Source: Betaproteobacteria bacterium
Lineage (GTDB): Bacteria; Pseudomonadota; Gammaproteobacteria; Burkholderiales; CAIKXV01
DNA: 5,874 bases
Assembly: GCA_947456915.1 (NCBI GenBank)
Contig: CANGUQ010000261.1
Coordinates: 1-5,874, forward strand
Reading direction: 5' to 3'
Positions 1 through 5,821 of the stretch are shown in pieces (position 1 is the stretch's first letter; the number at the start of each line of letters is the position of its first letter). The notes under the pieces were generated by a model. The model saw nothing but the letters and a program-made list of their open reading frames with translations. It did no database searches and was not told the origin of the DNA. The position numbers and the translations under genes are program-made.

Positions 1-1
1 C

Positions 2-37
2 CCGGTTGGCGCTCTCAAGCAAACTCCACGCCACCGG
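2..37 (-). terminator. Candidate terminator hairpin after the dioxygenase gene
   Basis: Directly after the dioxygenase stop codon (38-40), the minus strand can fold into a stem of nine base pairs: 37-29 pairs with 2-11, with a single bulged base at 7 and a loop of about 17 nt. The stem is almost all G-C. The window ends at the foot of the stem, so a following U-tract cannot be seen. Its position suggests the 3' end of the three-gene transcript, but it could be only an RNA-stabilising stem. Confidence 0.4.
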
Positions 38-1138
38 TCAGGCCGGCAGCCCCTCCAGCGGCCAGCCCGCGCGTGCCGGCACCCGCCCGGCGGCGCGCAG
101 CGTCCGCAATTCGGTGACCGATCGATAGCCGGCGTGTGCGACGACGCCACCGCGCACGGCGCCGGCCGCAGTCGGCCCCCACAGTTCTTCGAAATCGTCC
201 GGCAGCGCCCGCGACAGCGGACTCGACAGCCAGAGCCGGAACAGGACCCGCTTGCGCTCGGGCGGCGCTGCGTCTTCGAGCGCGGTGCGCCCGTGCCACG
301 TGACGTGGTTGTTGAGGATCTGCAGATCGCCCGGCTGCATCCGCGTCTGGAACGCCTCCTCGCGCGCTGCCGCGGCCACGGCATCGAGCGCAGCCTCCTG
401 CGCTGGCGTGAGGCGCGGCACCTCGTCGAACTTCTGCGCCGATTCGATGTAGGAGCGCGAATACTGGCTGGTGAAGCGCCCCGCGTGCAGGGCGAAGACC
501 GGATTGCGGTACCAGCGCCGTTCGCCGGGCAGTTCCTCGCCCTGACGGCTGTGGAACCAGTCGCCGTAGAGCAGGTCGAGCGCCTGCGGATCGCGCTCGC
601 GCAGCACGTTGTGCAGGTGCGGCGTGCTCACCACGAGCGAGTCGCCACCGCGCTCGCACTGGCGCACGCACAGCAGCGCCACCAGGTCGCAGCGATCGGT
701 GTGAAAGCGCAGCGCCGAGCCGGTGCGATAGCCGCGCGCGGTCGCCGTGCCGAGCTGCTCGCCGTAGTCGCGCACTTCACCGAGCAGCTCGCCGTAGCGG
801 CTCTGCGATACGGCCTCGCCGAGCCAGGCCCCGAGCCCCCAGAGCGCGATGCGCGCACCTGCCTCGCCCAGCTGTTCGACCGGCAGGTTGCGCAGCGTGA
901 CGAAACCGGCGCCGTGCTCGAGCGCATCGGCGACGCGCTGCACGCGATGCTGCAGGGCTTCGCCGAGCACGAACGCCTCGCGCTGGAGGTCGATCCACTC
1001 GCCGCCGCGCGACTGCACCGCTGCGACTGCAGCGAGCAGCGCCTGCACTTCGGTTGCATCGAGCGCTTCGATCCAGTCGCTGCGCCGGGCCATCTCGGCA
1101 CCCGACCAGACCTGCGCACCCGTGAGCGGCATACGCAT
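38..1138 (-). CDS. TauD/TfdA-family Fe(II)/2-oxoglutarate-dependent dioxygenase
   Basis: This 366-aa protein belongs to the TauD/TfdA/gamma-butyrobetaine hydroxylase-like group of non-haem iron oxygenases. These cytoplasmic enzymes couple decarboxylation of 2-oxoglutarate to hydroxylation of a substrate. The iron-binding triad is visible: the HTD motif gives His146 and Asp148, and the WHGR motif gives the distal His282. Arg301, in the FRLWL segment, is the probable 2-oxoglutarate carboxylate ligand. The first ~140 residues form a helical, less conserved N-terminal part that includes a GFVTLRNLP strand typical of the fold entrance. The chosen ATG lies 14 bp after the stop of the binding-protein gene. 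A second ATG two codons on (1132) is equally possible, and neither has a strong Shine-Dalgarno site. The frame stays open upstream to 1819, but that part lies antiphase over the binding-protein gene. It is probably the last gene of the operon. The family call is secure from the motifs; the substrate is unknown. Confidence 0.9.
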   Translation of the reverse strand: MRMPLTGAQVWSGAEMARRSDWIEALDATEVQALLAAVAAVQSRGGEWIDLQREAFVLGEALQHRVQRVADALEHGAGFVTLRNLPVEQLGEAGARIALWGLGAWLGEAVSQSRYGELLGEVRDYGEQLGTATARGYRTGSALRFHTDRCDLVALLCVRQCERGGDSLVVSTPHLHNVLRERDPQALDLLYGDWFHSRQGEELPGERRWYRNPVFALHAGRFTSQYSRSYIESAQKFDEVPRLTPAQEAALDAVAAAAREEAFQTRMQPGDLQILNNHVTWHGRTALEDAAPPERKRVLFRLWLSSPLSRALPDDFEELWGPTAAGAVRGGVVAHAGYRSVTELRTLRAAGRVPARAGWPLEGLPA

Positions 1139-1152
1139 CGTGGGTCGTTCGC

Positions 1153-2166
1153 TCAGTCGAGCTTGATGCCGCGTTCGCGCACCACCTTCGTCCAGCGCTC
1201 GACCTCGCTGCGCACGAACGCCGGCATGTCCTTCGGGCCGAGCGAGACATCGGGCGTCAGTCCGAGCTCGGTCAGCCGGTTGCGCGTCTCCGGCCGGGCG
1301 AGCGCCTTCTGCATCGCCGCGGCGAGCGTGGCGACGACATCGGCAGGCAGCTTCGCCGGCCCGGTGAGTGCGAACCACGCCGAGGCGACAAGCTGCGGGT
1401 GGCCCTGCTCGGCGAAGGTGGGCACATCCGGCAGCGAGTCCAGCCGCGTCGCCGCGGCCACGCCGAGCATGCGCAGCTTGCCCGCACGCACCATCGCCGC
1501 GTGCGAGGACACCACGTCGCTGATCGCCTGGATCTGCCCGCCGAGCAGGTCGGCCTGCGCCGGCGCCGACCCCTTGTAGGGCACGTGCTGCATCGAGAAG
1601 CCGAGCATTGCCTGCATGAACTCGCCGGTGAGGTGCCCCAGACCGCCAGGACCGCCCGAGCCGTAGTTGATCGCACCGGGTCGGGCGCGCGCGGCAGCGA
1701 GGAACTCGGCGAAGGTCTTCCACGGCGCGCCGGCATTGACCATCAGACCGATCGGGCCGCGACCGATCAGCGCGATGTGGGTGAAGTCGGTGACCGCGTT
1801 GTACGGGATGTTCGGCCACAGTGCCGGCCCGGCGGCGTGCGCCGCCGAACTGGTCACCAGCAGCGTGTAGCCATCGGGGGTGGCGCGCGCCACCGCGTCG
1901 GTGCCGGTCATCCCGCCGGCGCCAGCGCGGTTCTCGACGAGAAACGGGCGGCCGATCGCGTCCTCGAGCGACTGGGCAGTGAGACGAGCCACGATGTCGG
2001 CGGGGCCGCCGGCGGCGAACGCCACCACCACGCGCACCGGCTTCGACGGCCAGGACTGCGCGCTGGACGCACCGGCGACGAGCAGTGCCGCACTGCCTGC
2101 CAGCACGGCACAGAGTTGCGCGATCCGGCGGCGCACTGGCACGCCCTCGGCCGGTGCGCTGGACAT
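1153..2166 (-). CDS. Bug/TctC-family periplasmic solute-binding protein
   Basis: This 337-aa protein is a tripartite tricarboxylate transporter substrate-binding receptor (Bug family). These periplasmic proteins bind carboxylates or related small molecules. A Sec signal peptide is clear: Arg12-Arg14, a hydrophobic stretch at about 16-33, and a likely cleavage after Ala36 (SSA-QSWP). The mature protein opens with the family signature WPSKPVRVVVAFAAGGPADI (39-58). It continues with GRPFLVENRAGAGG (72-85), PDGYTLL (97-103), INYGSGGPG (166-174), VPYKGSAPAQADLLGGQI (195-212) and the C-terminal LPDVPTFAEQG block (245-255). Length and order are normal for the family. The start is set by the signal peptide; only weak ribosome-binding sequence precedes it. 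It sits 59 bp after the monooxygenase gene and 14 bp before the dioxygenase gene, so co-transcription is likely. No TctA or TctB membrane subunit is in the window, as is common for Bug proteins. The ligand cannot be read from sequence. Confidence 0.95.
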   Translation of the reverse strand: MSSAPAEGVPVRRRIAQLCAVLAGSAALLVAGASSAQSWPSKPVRVVVAFAAGGPADIVARLTAQSLEDAIGRPFLVENRAGAGGMTGTDAVARATPDGYTLLVTSSAAHAAGPALWPNIPYNAVTDFTHIALIGRGPIGLMVNAGAPWKTFAEFLAAARARPGAINYGSGGPGGLGHLTGEFMQAMLGFSMQHVPYKGSAPAQADLLGGQIQAISDVVSSHAAMVRAGKLRMLGVAAATRLDSLPDVPTFAEQGHPQLVASAWFALTGPAKLPADVVATLAAAMQKALARPETRNRLTELGLTPDVSLGPKDMPAFVRSEVERWTKVVRERGIKLD

Positions 2167-2189
2167 GGCAGGCTCGGCGCGCTCACACA

Positions 2190-2213
2190 CGTCCGGGCGA
2201 GCACACCCGGACG
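2190..2213 (-). other. Intercistronic hairpin between monooxygenase and binding-protein genes
   Basis: A perfect 8-bp inverted repeat (2190-2197 with 2206-2213, arm CGTCCGGG) with an 8-nt loop lies in the 59-bp gap between the two genes. A GCGCGC copy on each side (2177-2182 and 2213-2218) could extend the pairing past a bulge. No T-run follows on the minus strand, so a full intrinsic terminator is unlikely. A role in partial attenuation or in protecting one part of the mRNA is an inference from its position. Confidence 0.5.
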
Positions 2214-2225
2214 CGCGCTGCGCCC

Positions 2226-3704
2226 TCATGCAGCGCTGCGCACCGGCGCGACTGCCGGCTTGGCATCGATGCGATCGGACAGGTCGGCGAAGTTCTTCAC
2301 CAGATCGAGCGGGCCGCTGAAGTCGAACGACTGGTACAGGGCGTTCAGGTGGTTGAAGTGCGGCGCCTGCGCGAACTGCACGAACGTGAGCCGGTGACCG
2401 GCGTAGTCGGAATTGAGCAGATCGCGGGCGAAGGCGAGCAGCTTGCGCCGGTCGTCGGCGAACCAGTTCTGGTTGAGCGAATAGAACTTGTCCATCCACG
2501 ACTTCGTGCCGGAAGCCTCGAACGTCGCGACGTTGGGCGTCACGCACAGCTGACCGCCGCACAGTTCGCGCGCGATGTGCATGATCTGCGGCAGGTTCGA
2601 GCAGGCGTGCACGCGGCCGGCGTAGAGCAGCGACTGGTTGGGCATCGTGAGTCCGCCCGGGCTCTTCTCGGCAAGCGCGATCGAGGCCGCCAGGTGCGCG
2701 CGGATGCCCTCGCGGTAGGCGACCATGTCGGCGAGCTTCTCGCGCACCGCCTGCATCTTGTCGAGGCCGGTCTGCTTGCAGTTCCACATCGCCGCGCCGA
2801 TCATCATGTCGGCGGTGTAGAGGATGCGCAGCACGTACGGGAACGCCGAATAGCGGTGCAGCGTCGAGCGGATGTAGCGCGCGCCCTCGGTGAAGCGGTA
2901 GAAGAACACGTCCTCCCAGGGGATCAGCACGTTGTCGAGGATCATCAGCGTGTCGACTTCATCGAAGCCGTTCGACAGCGGATAGTCGTCCTTGCGACCG
3001 CGGCCGGCGAACCCGGAGCGGCAGATGTGCTTGACGCCCGGCGCACCCATCTTCACGATGCAGCCCACGGCGTAGTCGGACTGCTTCTCGTCGGTCCACG
3101 CACCCACGGTGGGCTTGAGGAAGGCCTGGTCGGCGTAGGCGGCTGCCGTCTCGTACTTGGCGCCGCGGATGATGATGCCGGCATCGGTCTCCTTGACCAC
3201 GTGCACCATCATGTCCGGATCCTGGTCCTGCGGACGCACCGAACGGTCGCCCTTCGGATCGGTGTTGGCCGAGACGTGGAACACGTCGTCGTGCAGCACG
3301 CGGTCGATGTGCCGGCTGATGTTCTCGGCAAAGCGCGGGTCGATCTTGTTCAGCACGTCGCGTCCGTCGTACAGCGACCACATCTCGCCGACGGTCTCGT
3401 CACCCACCCGGGTGACCACGCCCTTGATGTCCTTGAAGAACGCGTCGAGCGCGCACCAGCTCTCCCACCAGTGCCGCTGCTCGGTCGGGCGGCGCAGCAG
3501 CGTCGAGTTGCGGGTATCGCCGTCGACGTAGCTGAACCTGTCCTGGTACTGCGGCTCGTGCGCGATGTCGTACATGCGCGCCTTCACGTCGACGATCGGC
3601 TTGAACGCAGGGTGCGTGGTCACGTCCTTCACCCGCTCGCCGTCCATCCAGACCTCGCGGCCGTCCTGCAGGCCTTCCTTGTACTGCTGACCGGTGCGCA
3701 ACAT
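2226..3704 (-). CDS. HpaB-family FADH2-dependent monooxygenase (4-hydroxyphenylacetate 3-hydroxylase-like)
   Basis: This 492-aa protein matches the large oxygenase component of two-component flavin monooxygenases (HpaB_N followed by HpaB). These cytoplasmic enzymes use reduced flavin from a separate reductase plus O2, usually to hydroxylate phenols. Family hallmarks are GLQDGREVWMDGERVKDVTT (11-30) with HPAF just after, KETDAGIIIRGAK (171-183) in the flavin-binding middle domain, DDYPLSNGFDE (239-249) and DNVLIPWEDVFFYR (257-270). The helical C-terminal domain fills the rest. Length is close to the usual ~480-520 aa. The ATG is fixed by a strong GAGGAG ribosome site 7 nt upstream. Against E. 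coli HpaB as I remember it, catalytic Arg113 and His155 match Arg99 and His143, but Tyr117 falls on Glu103, so a different substrate is possible. The Fe-S cysteines of the related 4-hydroxybutyryl-CoA dehydratase are not evident. It is the first gene of the unit, divergent from the LysR gene. No flavin reductase gene is seen nearby. The family is certain; the substrate is not. Confidence 0.93.
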   Translation of the reverse strand: MLRTGQQYKEGLQDGREVWMDGERVKDVTTHPAFKPIVDVKARMYDIAHEPQYQDRFSYVDGDTRNSTLLRRPTEQRHWWESWCALDAFFKDIKGVVTRVGDETVGEMWSLYDGRDVLNKIDPRFAENISRHIDRVLHDDVFHVSANTDPKGDRSVRPQDQDPDMMVHVVKETDAGIIIRGAKYETAAAYADQAFLKPTVGAWTDEKQSDYAVGCIVKMGAPGVKHICRSGFAGRGRKDDYPLSNGFDEVDTLMILDNVLIPWEDVFFYRFTEGARYIRSTLHRYSAFPYVLRILYTADMMIGAAMWNCKQTGLDKMQAVREKLADMVAYREGIRAHLAASIALAEKSPGGLTMPNQSLLYAGRVHACSNLPQIMHIARELCGGQLCVTPNVATFEASGTKSWMDKFYSLNQNWFADDRRKLLAFARDLLNSDYAGHRLTFVQFAQAPHFNHLNALYQSFDFSGPLDLVKNFADLSDRIDAKPAVAPVRSAA

Positions 3705-3711
3705 CAGGCAA

Positions 3712-3717
3712 CTCCTC
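3712..3717 (-). promoter_or_regulatory. Shine-Dalgarno site of the HpaB-family gene
   Basis: GAGGAG on the minus strand, 7 nt before the ATG at 3704, is the only strong ribosome-binding site in the window. It fixes the start of the monooxygenase and excludes the 18-codon upstream extension of the open frame. The downstream genes have much weaker sites, so the first gene may be translated most. Confidence 0.85.
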
Positions 3718-3740
3718 GAGTGTGGGCGGGATCGGCCGGG

Positions 3741-3759
3741 CGTGTGCCGGCGAAACACG
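3741..3759. promoter_or_regulatory. Candidate regulator operator, dyad CGTGT-N9-ACACG
   Basis: The inverted repeat has two perfect 5-bp arms (3741-3745 and 3755-3759) around a 9-bp spacer. Its overall length is like that of LysR-type recognition sites. It is not a strict T-N11-A box. It lies 37-55 bp upstream of the monooxygenase start, so it could be a recognition or activation site for that promoter. The assignment to the neighbouring LysR protein is inference from position. Confidence 0.35.
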
Positions 3760-3787
3760 AAACGACGAAACGGGAACCGGCAAAACC

Positions 3788-3815
3788 TTACCCGGTGACC
3801 GATCAGCGGTACACT
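3788..3815 (+). promoter_or_regulatory. Possible promoter of the lysR-type gene
   Basis: TACACT (3810-3815) matches four of six bases of a sigma-70 -10 box. TTACCC (3788-3793), with a 16-bp spacer, matches three of six bases of a -35 box. Transcription would begin near 3822, giving a leader of about 27 nt to the TTG start. The ACCG-N5-CGGT dyad (3798-3810) lies between the boxes and touches the -10, which would suit autorepression. The match is weak. Confidence 0.3.
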
Positions 3816-3848
3816 CTTTTTTTCCTCGAAACTTCATCGGTATTTCCG

Positions 3849-4805
3849 TTGAACTGGTCGCTGCGTGCCCTGCGCTACTTCGTCGCTGCCGCGGAAGCGG
3901 GAAGCATCACCGCGGCCGCGGCAGCGGTGCACGTCTCGCAGCCGGCCATCTCCGAGGCGATCGGCGCACTCGAGCGCGATCTGGGCGTGCAGCTGACGAT
4001 CCGGCGGCAGGGCCGCGGCCTCACCCTCACGCCCTCGGGTGACCGCCTGCTCGTGCAGGCGCGCAACCTGCTCGCCCACGCCGACGAGGTGGCGCGCTTC
4101 GCCGCCGGCATGGGCAGCAGGCTCTCCGGCGAGATCCGCATCGGCTGTTTCGTCACGCTCGCACCGTTCGTGCTGCCCGGGCTGATCGCGGCCTTCCGGG
4201 AAGAGCACCCGGAGGTCGCGGTGCAGTTCGAGGAGGCGAACCAGTCGACGCTGCTCGAGCGGCTGCGCGCCGGGCGCATCGACGTGGCGCTGTCCTACGC
4301 CTACGGCCTGTCGGAGGAATTCACCGCCGACGTGCTCGCCGACCTGCCCCCGCACGTGGTGGTGGCCGAGGATCATCCTCGCGCGCGCGCGCGCGCGGTG
4401 AGCCTGCGCGAGTTCGCGCGCGAGCCGATGGTGATCATCGATCTGCCGCACACCGCCGACTATTTCCTGTCGCTGTTCCGCAGCCTGCGCATCGAGCCCA
4501 ACGTGGCGTGGCGGGTGCAGAGCTACGAGATGGCGCGCGCGATGGCCGCGCGCGGGCTGGGCTTTGCCATCCTGAACGCGATACCGCGACAGGCACGCGG
4601 CCACGACGGACGCGCGGTGGTCGCGCTGCCGATCGTCGAGGTGCTGCCGCGCACGCTGGTGGTCAGCCTGCGCTCGAAGCGCGTCGTCGAGCGCCCCTCG
4701 GTGACCGTGTTCGGGGAATTCGTGCAGCGCTGGTTCCCTGCGCACTGGCAGCGGATGATGGTGCGTCGGCGCGTACCGGGCCGGGCGCCGCGTCCGCGCG
4801 CCTGA
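3849..4805 (+). CDS. LysR-type transcriptional regulator
   Basis: This 318-aa protein is a LysR-family DNA-binding regulator. The N-terminal winged helix-turn-helix covers about residues 3-61 and includes LRALRYFVAAAEAGSIT, the recognition segment VSQPAISEAIGALERDLG (29-46) and LTPSGDRLL (60-68). A linker helix follows to about 90, then the periplasmic-binding-protein-like effector domain (about 94-297), starting IRIGCFVTLAPFVLP. The effector is probably a small organic acid or aromatic. The TTG start is chosen because the protein then begins a few residues before the HTH, as is normal. An in-frame GTG at 3795 would add 18 residues, and no Shine-Dalgarno site precedes either. The frame stays open leftwards to 2085, but that part is antisense to the monooxygenase. 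The C-terminal tail (about 304-318) is rich in Arg and Pro. A (CG)9 run at 4380-4397 encodes an Arg-Ala repeat (178-183). Its divergent position makes the monooxygenase-binding protein-dioxygenase unit the likely target. Confidence 0.93.
   Translation: MNWSLRALRYFVAAAEAGSITAAAAAVHVSQPAISEAIGALERDLGVQLTIRRQGRGLTLTPSGDRLLVQARNLLAHADEVARFAAGMGSRLSGEIRIGCFVTLAPFVLPGLIAAFREEHPEVAVQFEEANQSTLLERLRAGRIDVALSYAYGLSEEFTADVLADLPPHVVVAEDHPRARARAVSLREFAREPMVIIDLPHTADYFLSLFRSLRIEPNVAWRVQSYEMARAMAARGLGFAILNAIPRQARGHDGRAVVALPIVEVLPRTLVVSLRSKRVVERPSVTVFGEFVQRWFPAHWQRMMVRRRVPGRAPRPRA
4380..4397. repeat. (CG)9 dinucleotide run inside the LysR gene
   Basis: Eighteen bases of strictly alternating CG encode Arg-Ala-Arg-Ala-Arg-Ala in the effector domain of the regulator. 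Alternating CG tracts favour Z-DNA and polymerase slippage, and a change of one repeat unit would shift the frame. It may equally be a by-product of high GC and codon preference. Confidence 0.9.
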
Positions 4806-4822
4806 GCTCCCGGCGCACTGCT

Positions 4823-4855
4823 GCCCGGCTCGCTGGCGGGTCGCTCGGGCCGGGC
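4823..4855. terminator. GC-rich hairpin between convergent genes
   Basis: The gap between the LysR gene stop (4805) and the reductase gene stop (4884) contains a perfect 7-bp inverted repeat, GCCCGGC (4823-4829) with GCCGGGC (4849-4855), and a 19-nt loop. No T-tract follows on either strand. It may act as a bidirectional terminator or RNA end, but the long loop and missing T-run keep this weak. Confidence 0.3.
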
Positions 4856-4883
4856 GCTGCGCAGCCGGACATGAGCCTGGCGG

Positions 4884-5813
4884 TCAGTAGCCGCGCGCAG
4901 GGTCCACTGCGTTGGCCGGGGCTTCGCCGCGGCGCACGCGCCGCAGGTTGGCCACGATCTGCGCGGCCGCCGTGCGCGGGATCGCCACCGACGCGAGGTG
5001 CGGCGTGATCAGCACCTGCGGAAATCCCCACAGCGGATGCTCGGGGGGCAGCGGCTCCTCGCGAAACACGTCGAGCGTCGCCTCGCTGAGCTGTCCGCTG
5101 CGCAGCGCATCGATCAGCGCGGCCTCGTCGACGGTGTGACCGCGACCGGCGCAGACGAACTTCGCCCCGTGCGGCAGCTGCGCGAAGCGCTCGGCGTTCA
5201 TCAGGTCGGCCGTCTCGCTGGTTAGCGGCAGCAGCATGACGCAGATCTCGCACTGGCCGAGAAACGCCGGCAGTTCGTCGAGCCCGGCGTAGGTCTGCAC
5301 GCCGGGCAGGGACTTGCGCGTGCGCGACCAGCCGAGCACGCGAAAGCCCTGCGCGACGAACTGCTGCGCCGCGAGCGCACCCAGCTGCCCCAGACCCATC
5401 ATGCCCACCGTGCACTCGCGCGTCTCGCGCGGGTGAATGTAGGTCCAGCGACGCGCTTCCCGCGCGCGCTCAAACGTGCTGAATTCGCGGAAGTGACGCA
5501 GCACGCAGGCGAGCAGGTACTGGCTCATCATGCGCCCCATCTCCGGGTCGGAGATGCGGGTGATCGGCACCCCCGAGGGCAGCGTGGCATCGCGCACGAT
5601 GTTGTCGACACCGGCGCCCAGCGTGGTGATCAGCCTGAGGTTGGGGAACTGGCGATAGAAGCCCGGCGGCGCCTTCCACGCCAGCGCCGCCTCCACCTCG
5701 TCGAGCGGACCGCAGTCGGGCCACGCATGCACCGCGAGCGTCGGGTCGGCGGCGCGCAGCGCGGCAATCCACTCCTGCGCGTTGTCGACCTGGCTGTAGA
5801 AGACGAGCGACAT
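4884..5813 (-). CDS. ghrA: Glyoxylate/hydroxypyruvate reductase A-like D-2-hydroxyacid dehydrogenase
   Basis: This 309-aa protein is a D-isomer-specific 2-hydroxyacid dehydrogenase closest to GhrA. That cytoplasmic enzyme reduces glyoxylate to glycolate and hydroxypyruvate to glycerate with NADPH. E. coli GhrA is about 312 aa. Shared blocks, compared from memory, are GAGVD (66-70, substrate carboxylate loop), the nucleotide motif G140-L-G-Q-L-G145, WSRTRKSLPGVQTYAG (162-177), DVFREEPLPPEHPLW (248-262), ITPH (269-272) and the terminal ARGY. Catalytic residues are Arg224, Glu253 and His272. The SRTRK segment after the Rossmann beta-strand fits NADPH preference. The loop before the catalytic Arg reads VCAGRG where the family normally has an N-x-ARG type motif. 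The ATG is chosen because it gives the family N-terminus (SLVFYSQVDNAQEW). The frame is open to the window edge, and the ribosome site is weak. The gene is convergent with the LysR gene and probably not in its unit. It may be the last gene of an operon entering from the right. Other 2-keto acids could be the true substrate. Confidence 0.85.
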   Translation of the reverse strand: MSLVFYSQVDNAQEWIAALRAADPTLAVHAWPDCGPLDEVEAALAWKAPPGFYRQFPNLRLITTLGAGVDNIVRDATLPSGVPITRISDPEMGRMMSQYLLACVLRHFREFSTFERAREARRWTYIHPRETRECTVGMMGLGQLGALAAQQFVAQGFRVLGWSRTRKSLPGVQTYAGLDELPAFLGQCEICVMLLPLTSETADLMNAERFAQLPHGAKFVCAGRGHTVDEAALIDALRSGQLSEATLDVFREEPLPPEHPLWGFPQVLITPHLASVAIPRTAAAQIVANLRRVRRGEAPANAVDPARGY

Positions 5814-5821
5814 CGCTGCGC

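Larger units (their letters stand above)
3705..3848. promoter_or_regulatory. Divergent regulatory region between the lysR-type gene and the catabolic unit
   Basis: These 144 bp separate two divergent genes, the classic site where a LysR-type regulator binds to control both its own gene and its target. Visible elements are a 19-bp dyad CGTGT-N9-ACACG (3741-3759), a second dyad ACCG-N5-CGGT (3798-3810), four direct copies of CGAAAC (3751, 3758, 3766 and 3827) and a run of seven T (3817-3823). The stretch is richer in A and T than the surrounding coding DNA. I find no convincing -35/-10 pair for the minus-strand unit; TAAGGT at 3790-3785 (minus) is a weak -10 candidate. Confidence 0.6.

Noticed and set aside
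134..1579. A 481-codon plus-strand open frame
   Set aside because: It runs antisense across the dioxygenase and receptor genes, shows no family motif and is rich in Arg, Ala and His, as expected for a shadow frame in GC-rich DNA.
1139..1819. Upstream extension of the dioxygenase frame
   Set aside because: It overlaps the receptor gene in another frame and has no dioxygenase homology. The start 14 bp after the receptor stop fits an operon.
2167..2787. Upstream extension of the receptor frame
   Set aside because: It overlaps the monooxygenase gene in another frame. The signal peptide sets the true start at 2166.
2226..3704. Possible 4-hydroxybutyryl-CoA dehydratase instead of a monooxygenase
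   Set aside because: That enzyme shares the fold but needs a set of Fe-S cysteines and a histidine. Only a single Cys (84) lies in the equivalent N-terminal region, and the sequence blocks match HpaB.
2085..3848. A long N-terminal extension of the LysR frame
   Set aside because: This part is antisense to the HpaB-family gene with its strong Shine-Dalgarno site and full domain set. The LysR protein has its normal length from the TTG at 3849.
3833..3853. TTCA-N13-TGAA inverted repeat spanning the LysR start
   Set aside because: The arms are only 4 bp and the spacer is long, so chance is a sufficient explanation.
3834..4745. A 303-codon minus-strand open frame antisense to the LysR gene
   Set aside because: The composition is shadow-like (His, Arg and Ala rich, no motif) and the plus strand carries an intact LysR protein.
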